Below, piece by piece: positions 33,256 through 36,569 of a stretch of DNA of 36,569 nt; positions within the stretch are counted from its first letter, which is position 1; each line of letters opens with the position of its first letter. The DNA is taken from positions 1-36,569 of the forward strand of contig SHVN01000020.1 in NCBI GenBank assembly GCA_009694215.1, given 5' to 3'. The translations under genes and the position numbers were made by a program. The DNA comes from Xanthobacteraceae bacterium. Lineage in GTDB: Bacteria; Pseudomonadota; Alphaproteobacteria; Rhizobiales; Xanthobacteraceae. Under the pieces are notes generated by a model. The model saw only the letters and a program-made list of their open reading frames with translations. It was not told the origin of the DNA and did no database searches.

Positions 33256-34233
33256 GTGTTCGTCGGAAGCTCGATTCGTCTTGCAGGCATCACGCTGCTG
33301 CTGGCGCTCGGCGCCGCTCCCGCGGCCGCCCTCGACTATCCGACTCGGCCGATTACGCTCATCGTCTCGCACGTTCCGGGCGGCCCGAGCGACGTGATCG
33401 CGCGCATCCTCGGCCGGTTGCTCGCTCCCGTCCTGCGCCAGCCGCTGGTGATCGAGAACAGGCCCGGCGCCGGCGGCACGGTCGCCGCCGAGCAGGCCGC
33501 GCACGCCGCGGCCGACGGCTACACGCTGCTCATGGGCAGCACCAGCATTCTGGCGACCAATCCGGCGCGCCAGAAGAACATCGGCTTCGATCCGCAGCTC
33601 GACTTTGCTCCGATCACGCTGCTCAACACCCAGGCCAACATCCTGGTGGTCAACCCGGCCGTGCCGGCAAACTCCATGGCCGAACTGATCGCGCTCGCCA
33701 AGGCGAGCCCCGGTCAGTTGAACTTCGCCTCGTCCGGATTCGGCGCCGCCGCCCATCTCGCCGGCGAGCTGTTCAAGGCCGAAGCCGGCGTGAACATCGT
33801 GCACGTCGCCTACAAGGGCGCGGCGCCGGCGTTGCAGGACGTGATCGCCGGACATGTACAGATGATGTTCGCCACCGCCGCGTCGGTGATCGGGCTCATC
33901 AAGAACGACAAGATGCGCGCGCTGGCGGTGACCACGCCAAGGCGCACGGCGCTGCTGCCAAATCTGCCGACCGTGGACAAACTCGGCCTCAAGGGCTTCG
34001 ATGCCACCACTTGGCACGGCCTGGTTGCACCGGCCGGCACGCCGAAAGAGGTCATGGACTCGCTGCAATTCGCCACCATCGAGGCGCTGAAGGACCCCGC
34101 CACGCAGAAGGCGCTGATCGACCTCGACGTCGACATCATCGGCAGCTTGCCGAAGGAGTTCGATGCCTATATCAAGACCGAGATTCCGAAGTGGACGGCG
34201 GTGATGAAGGCCTCCGGCGCGCAGATCGACTGA
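33256..34233 (+). CDS. Bug family tripartite tricarboxylate transporter substrate-binding protein
   Basis: A 325-residue periplasmic binding protein starting at GTG (33256). The signal peptide covers about residues 1-25 (LAGITLLLALGAAPAAA before LDYPTRPITLIV). Family blocks are SHVPGGPSDVIARILG, IENRPGAGGTVAAEQ and DGYTLLMGST. It is the third Bug protein in the window, again without TctA/TctB. Its position just before the UbiD/Fdc-type decarboxylase suggests an aromatic or unsaturated carboxylate ligand (inference). A 179-base gap with a promoter candidate separates it from that gene. Confidence 0.93.
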   Translation: MFVGSSIRLAGITLLLALGAAPAAALDYPTRPITLIVSHVPGGPSDVIARILGRLLAPVLRQPLVIENRPGAGGTVAAEQAAHAAADGYTLLMGSTSILATNPARQKNIGFDPQLDFAPITLLNTQANILVVNPAVPANSMAELIALAKASPGQLNFASSGFGAAAHLAGELFKAEAGVNIVHVAYKGAAPALQDVIAGHVQMMFATAASVIGLIKNDKMRALAVTTPRRTALLPNLPTVDKLGLKGFDATTWHGLVAPAGTPKEVMDSLQFATIEALKDPATQKALIDLDVDIIGSLPKEFDAYIKTEIPKWTAVMKASGAQID

Positions 34234-34301
34234 GACGCGTCCGAGGCTGGTGCTGTTGTCTTTTCGCCGTATCGCCATGCGATAGTGTGCTACAGGCCGC
34301 G

Positions 34302-34330
34302 TTGACAGCCTTAGACCCCGCACCAATAAT
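34302..34330 (+). promoter_or_regulatory. Sigma-70-type promoter candidate for the UbiD-family gene
   Basis: TTGACA at 34302-34307 is a perfect -35 box. It is followed after 17 bases by AATAAT at 34325-34330, five of six matches to TATAAT. It lies 83 bases before the decarboxylase ATG in an AT-richer patch of an otherwise GC-rich region. This suggests the decarboxylase is transcribed separately from the upstream Bug gene. Confidence 0.6.
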
Positions 34331-34332
34331 AA

Positions 34333-34385
34333 TTGGAAATCCAAGCAACTCACGTTTGGTCGCACGCGGCGGTTCTGACGCCGCG
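34333..34385. promoter_or_regulatory. Possible operator and leader hairpin before the UbiD-family gene
   Basis: TTGGA at 34333-34337 and TCCAA at 34340-34344 form a 12-base palindrome just downstream of the -10 box, where a repressor could block transcription. Further on, CGCGGCG at 34365-34371 and CGCCGCG at 34379-34385 form a 7-base-pair hairpin with a 7-base loop in the leader, ahead of AGGGAG and the ATG at 34413. The role is inferred from position only. Confidence 0.4.
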
Positions 34386-34412
34386 ACAGACAACCCCAGG
34401 GAGCGTCACGTC

Positions 34413-35990
34413 ATGCAGAAGGCCGTCCGCAAGGAAAAGATGAAGGTCGTGGATTATCCCGGCAACCTGCGCGACACGCTCGAATGGCTCCGGGCGCAGG
34501 GCGACCTGATCGAGACCGACAAGCCGGTCAATCCGGACCTCGAAGTCACCGGCCTGCAGAAGCATCTCGATGGCGCCTGCCCGATGCTGTTCAACAACGT
34601 CGTGGGCAAGCCCAATCATCGGGTCGTCACCAACCTGTTCGGCGACATGAACGTCATCAACAAGATGTTCGGCTGGGCAAACGACGTCGAACGCACCCGC
34701 AAGCTCGCCTACGCGCTGTCGCATCCGCTCAAGCCGATCGAGATCATGCAGAGCGTCGCGCCGTGCCAGGAGCACGTGATCGAGAATCCGAAGGACGTCA
34801 ACGAGTACATGGTTCCGATCCGGCATACGACCTACGAGTCGGAGCTTACGGTCGGCTCCGGCATCCGCTGCGTCACCGGCGAACACTTCGATGGCGGCTC
34901 CGACCTTGGCTACAACCGCATGAACTTCCGCTGGGGCAACGTCGGCACCTACCAGATCTCGCCCGGCTCGCACATGTGGCAGGTGGTCAACAAGTACTAC
35001 AAGAGCAACGAGAAGATTCCGATCACCATGAACTTCGGCGTACCGCCGTCCTGCACGCTGCTGGCCGGCGCGGCGTTCGGCTACGCCATCATGCCGCAGG
35101 GCTGCGACGAGATCGGCATCGCCGGCGCGATCCAGGGCTCGCCGATCCGCCTAGTGAAGGCGCGCACCGTCAACGCCATGGCGCTAGCGGACGCCGAGAT
35201 CGTGCTCGAGGGCTACGTCGACACCCGCGACCGCCGCTTTGAGACCAAGGAGTCCGAAGATTCCGGCAAGCAGGGCCATCACCACTTCCATCCGGAATGG
35301 GCGGGCTACATGGGCAAGGCCTACAAGGCGCCCACGCTTCACGTCACGGCGGTGACGATGCGCAAGCCCGCGAGCAAGCCGATCGTGTTCGCACTCGCCG
35401 TGCACACGCTGGATGAGCACAACATCGACACCACCATCCGCGAGGCGACCATCTTCGAGCTGTGCAACCGCCTGCAGCCCGGCATCGTCCAGGACGTCGT
35501 CATCCCCTACTCGATGACCGACTGGGGCGGCTGCATCATCCAGGTCAAGAAACGCCACCAGATCGACGAGGGCTGGCAGCGCAACTTCCTCGGCGCGGCG
35601 CTCGCCTGCTCGCAGGGCATGCGCATCGCCATCGCCGTGAGCGAGGACGTCGATCCCTATTCGATGGACGACATCATGTGGTGCCTGACCACGCGCGTGA
35701 ACCCGCAGACCGACATCCTCAACCCGATCCCCGGCGGTCGTGGCCAGACCTTCATGCCGGCCGAGCGCATGACCGCCGGCAATGCGCAGTGGACCGCGTC
35801 GAACACCCGCTTCGAAGGCGGCATGGGCATTGATGCCACGGTGCCGTTCGGCTTCGAGGAGGACTTCCTGCGTCCGGTCTATCCGGTCGACCAGGTAAAG
35901 CCGGAGGACTTCTTCTCGAAGAAGGACCTTGAGAACGCCAAGGCGCGCATGACCGCCTGGTCGCGCTCGCTGGCCAAGACGGGAAGGTAA
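34413..35990 (+). CDS. UbiD family decarboxylase, Fdc-like
   Basis: A 525-residue member of the prenylated-FMN-dependent UbiD family, which reversibly decarboxylates aromatic, heteroaromatic or alpha,beta-unsaturated acids. Visible family blocks are GYNRMNFR (R170, candidate equivalent of the Fdc1 active-site Arg), PITMNFGVPPSCTLLAG and ADAEIVLEGYVD (259-270). A His-rich loop HHHFHPEWAGYMG (289-301) contains E295, the candidate catalytic Glu. The acid it acts on is unknown. The cofactor needs a UbiX prenyltransferase, which is not encoded here. AGGGAG sits 9 bases before the ATG at 34413. A large palindrome begins 8 bases after the stop and may end the transcript. Confidence 0.93.
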   Translation: MQKAVRKEKMKVVDYPGNLRDTLEWLRAQGDLIETDKPVNPDLEVTGLQKHLDGACPMLFNNVVGKPNHRVVTNLFGDMNVINKMFGWANDVERTRKLAYALSHPLKPIEIMQSVAPCQEHVIENPKDVNEYMVPIRHTTYESELTVGSGIRCVTGEHFDGGSDLGYNRMNFRWGNVGTYQISPGSHMWQVVNKYYKSNEKIPITMNFGVPPSCTLLAGAAFGYAIMPQGCDEIGIAGAIQGSPIRLVKARTVNAMALADAEIVLEGYVDTRDRRFETKESEDSGKQGHHHFHPEWAGYMGKAYKAPTLHVTAVTMRKPASKPIVFALAVHTLDEHNIDTTIREATIFELCNRLQPGIVQDVVIPYSMTDWGGCIIQVKKRHQIDEGWQRNFLGAALACSQGMRIAIAVSEDVDPYSMDDIMWCLTTRVNPQTDILNPIPGGRGQTFMPAERMTAGNAQWTASNTRFEGGMGIDATVPFGFEEDFLRPVYPVDQVKPEDFFSKKDLENAKARMTAWSRSLAKTGR

Positions 35991-35998
35991 GGGTTCGT

Positions 35999-36055
35999 GT
36001 CCCGGACGCAGTGCAGCGTGAAGCGAAGCGGAACGCTGCACTGCTGATCCGGGAC
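35999..36055. repeat. Palindromic element, type C, left copy
   Basis: GTCCCGGA at 35999-36006 pairs perfectly with TCCGGGAC at 36048-36055. Inside, CAGTGCAGCGT at 36009-36019 pairs perfectly with ACGCTGCACTG at 36033-36043. The loop 36020-36032 reads, on the minus strand, as a degenerate pentamer tract (CGCTTCGCTTC). It begins 8 bases after the decarboxylase stop, so it could serve as a transcript end, though no T-tract follows. The segment 36035-36070 recurs inverted at 36462-36497 with 32 of 36 bases identical. Confidence 0.9.
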
Positions 36056-36065
36056 CGTTCGAAAC

Positions 36066-36083
36066 TCCGATTTCCGAATCGGA
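36066..36083. repeat. Small perfect hairpin before the GIY-YIG gene
   Basis: TCCGATT at 36066-36072 and AATCGGA at 36077-36083 pair perfectly around the 4-base loop TCCG. It overlaps the inner end of the left palindromic element and lies 41 bases before the gene start. It may be a regulatory hairpin or part of the repeat. Confidence 0.6.
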
Positions 36084-36123
36084 CTTGCGGCATCAGCTCG
36101 GCTCTGGATAATCAGTGGCCGCG

Positions 36124-36423
36124 ATGTCGATGTCTGAGCGTTATTACGTCTACGTGCTGGCAAATCGAGCGCGCGGTGTACTTTACACTGGCGTCACGAA
36201 CGATCTGGTCCGGCGGGTGACCGAGCACAAAAGCAAATTGGCCCCTGGCTTTTCCAAATCCTACGGCGTCTCCAATCTCGTCTATTACCAAGAACACTCG
36301 TCCATCCGCGAAACCCGCGCTCGTCAAGCGGCGGTCAAGCGATGGCGCCGGGCACGGAAGTTTGAGTTGATCGAAAAACTCAACCCCGACTGGCGCGATT
36401 TGAGTGTTGAGCTGCAACTTTAA
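36124..36423 (+). CDS. GIY-YIG nuclease family protein (UPF0213-like)
   Basis: A 99-residue single-domain GIY-YIG protein. YVYVL at 8-12 and LYTGVTND at 20-27 are the GIY and YIG strands, followed by LVRRVTEHK. The C-terminal half (VKRWRRARKFELIEKLNPDWRDL) is typical of the small UPF0213 type. In relatives the segment before the Trp reads R-E-K-Q-(I/L)-K-x-W with the metal-binding Glu; here it is R-Q-A-A-V-K-R-W, so that Glu appears to be Gln (Q68, codon CAA). The family cuts DNA, but this copy may be inactive or altered. Starts at GTG 36115, ATG 36124 or ATG 36130 are all possible; none has a clear ribosome site. Inverted palindromic elements flank the gene. Confidence 0.88.
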   Translation: MSMSERYYVYVLANRARGVLYTGVTNDLVRRVTEHKSKLAPGFSKSYGVSNLVYYQEHSSIRETRARQAAVKRWRRARKFELIEKLNPDWRDLSVELQL

Positions 36424-36461
36424 TTCGCAAAGGCATGAGCATAGACGCTGGTTCGACAGCC

Positions 36462-36497
36462 TCCGAGTTTGGAACGGTCCCGGGTCTGCAGTGCAGC
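36462..36497. repeat. Palindromic element, type C, right inverted copy (partial)
   Basis: This 36-base segment matches the reverse complement of 36035-36070 at 32 positions; the differences are at 36464, 36471, 36484 and 36487. It contains GGTCCCGG and GCAGTGCAGC, the outer and inner left arms of the palindrome. The matching right arms must lie beyond the window, because the loop is replaced by the pentamer array. Together the two copies form inverted repeats around the GIY-YIG gene. Confidence 0.85.
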
Positions 36498-36569
36498 ACT
36501 TCACTTCACTTCACTTCACTTCACTTCACTTCACTTCACTTCACTTCACTTCACTTCACTTCACTTCAC
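36497..36569. repeat. Perfect CACTT pentamer tandem array, running off the window end
   Basis: Seventy-three bases, 14.6 uninterrupted copies of CACTT, with no variant unit. The array begins exactly where the loop of the palindromic element is expected and its true length is unknown because the window ends inside it. On the plus strand it is free of stop codons in all three frames (a pentapeptide His-Phe-Thr-Ser-Leu would repeat); on the minus strand every frame meets TGA. There are no spacers, so it is not a CRISPR. Confidence 0.95.

Noticed and set aside
35999-36055. Ordinary Rho-independent terminator
   Set aside because: The stem is strong but no T-tract follows on either strand, and the sequence recurs as a repeat; a secondary transcript-end role remains possible.
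36112-36504. A 130-residue minus-strand gene
   Set aside because: It is the antisense of the GIY-YIG gene and flanking repeat, with no domain similarity.
36497-36569. CRISPR array
   Set aside because: The unit is 5 bases and fully tandem, with no spacers and no cas genes in the window.

Overview
The window is about 36.6 kb of dense, GC-rich, codon-biased bacterial DNA with 31 protein genes or gene remnants, no tRNA, rRNA or CRISPR, and no gene-free stretch over 300 bases. Several traits fit a soil alphaproteobacterium of the order Hyphomicrobiales, probably Bradyrhizobium or a neighbour. These are orphan Bug-type and TrpX-type binding proteins, HyuA/HyuB proteins, GTG starts, and three kinds of intergenic palindromic repeat of the sort common in that group. 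This is inference from gene content and repeats; there is no phylogenetic marker gene here.

Layout. (1) 36-3071, minus: cyclase, cupin, SDR and 3-hydroxyacyl-CoA dehydrogenase. (2) 3172-4344, plus: a gamma-resorcylate-decarboxylase-like amidohydrolase and a 70-residue Cys protein. (3) 4337-13336, minus: one long gene train, in transcription order a TSUP exporter remnant, PuuE-like deacetylase, Ldh-type dehydrogenase, ABC binding-protein gene with an internal amber codon, Bug protein, HyuA, HyuB and RidA. (4) 13462-19273: nitroreductase, NHL propeller, second Ldh-type dehydrogenase, CCG-domain iron-sulfur protein, a 117-residue unknown and a Gfo/Idh/MocA dehydrogenase on alternating strands. 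(5) 19358-24221, plus: Rieske oxygenase, 68-residue protein, amidase, second PuuE-like deacetylase and Bug protein, tightly packed. (6) 24234-28204: a NodB-type deacetylase, MocA and SDR pair, and an LLM flavin monooxygenase. (7) 28309-35990, plus: NMT1-type binding protein, TPP enzyme, LVIVD propeller, SDR without its catalytic triad, Bug protein and UbiD/Fdc decarboxylase. (8) 35999-36569: a GIY-YIG gene bracketed by inverted copies of a palindromic element, the second running into a perfect CACTT pentamer array that reaches the window end.

Regions 1-7 read as a catabolic island. C-N bond hydrolases (HyuAB, amidase, two PuuE-like proteins, RidA) sit with aromatic-type chemistry (Rieske oxygenase, two decarboxylase families, cyclase, LLM monooxygenase), NAD(P) dehydrogenases and five solute-binding proteins that have no permease nearby. 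An aromatic or N-heterocyclic acid or amide is a reasonable guess for the substrate, but none can be named from sequence.

The most unusual structure is the right edge: a small nuclease gene between inverted palindromic repeats whose loop is a pentamer tract, short and degenerate in the left copy and expanded to at least 14 units in the right copy.
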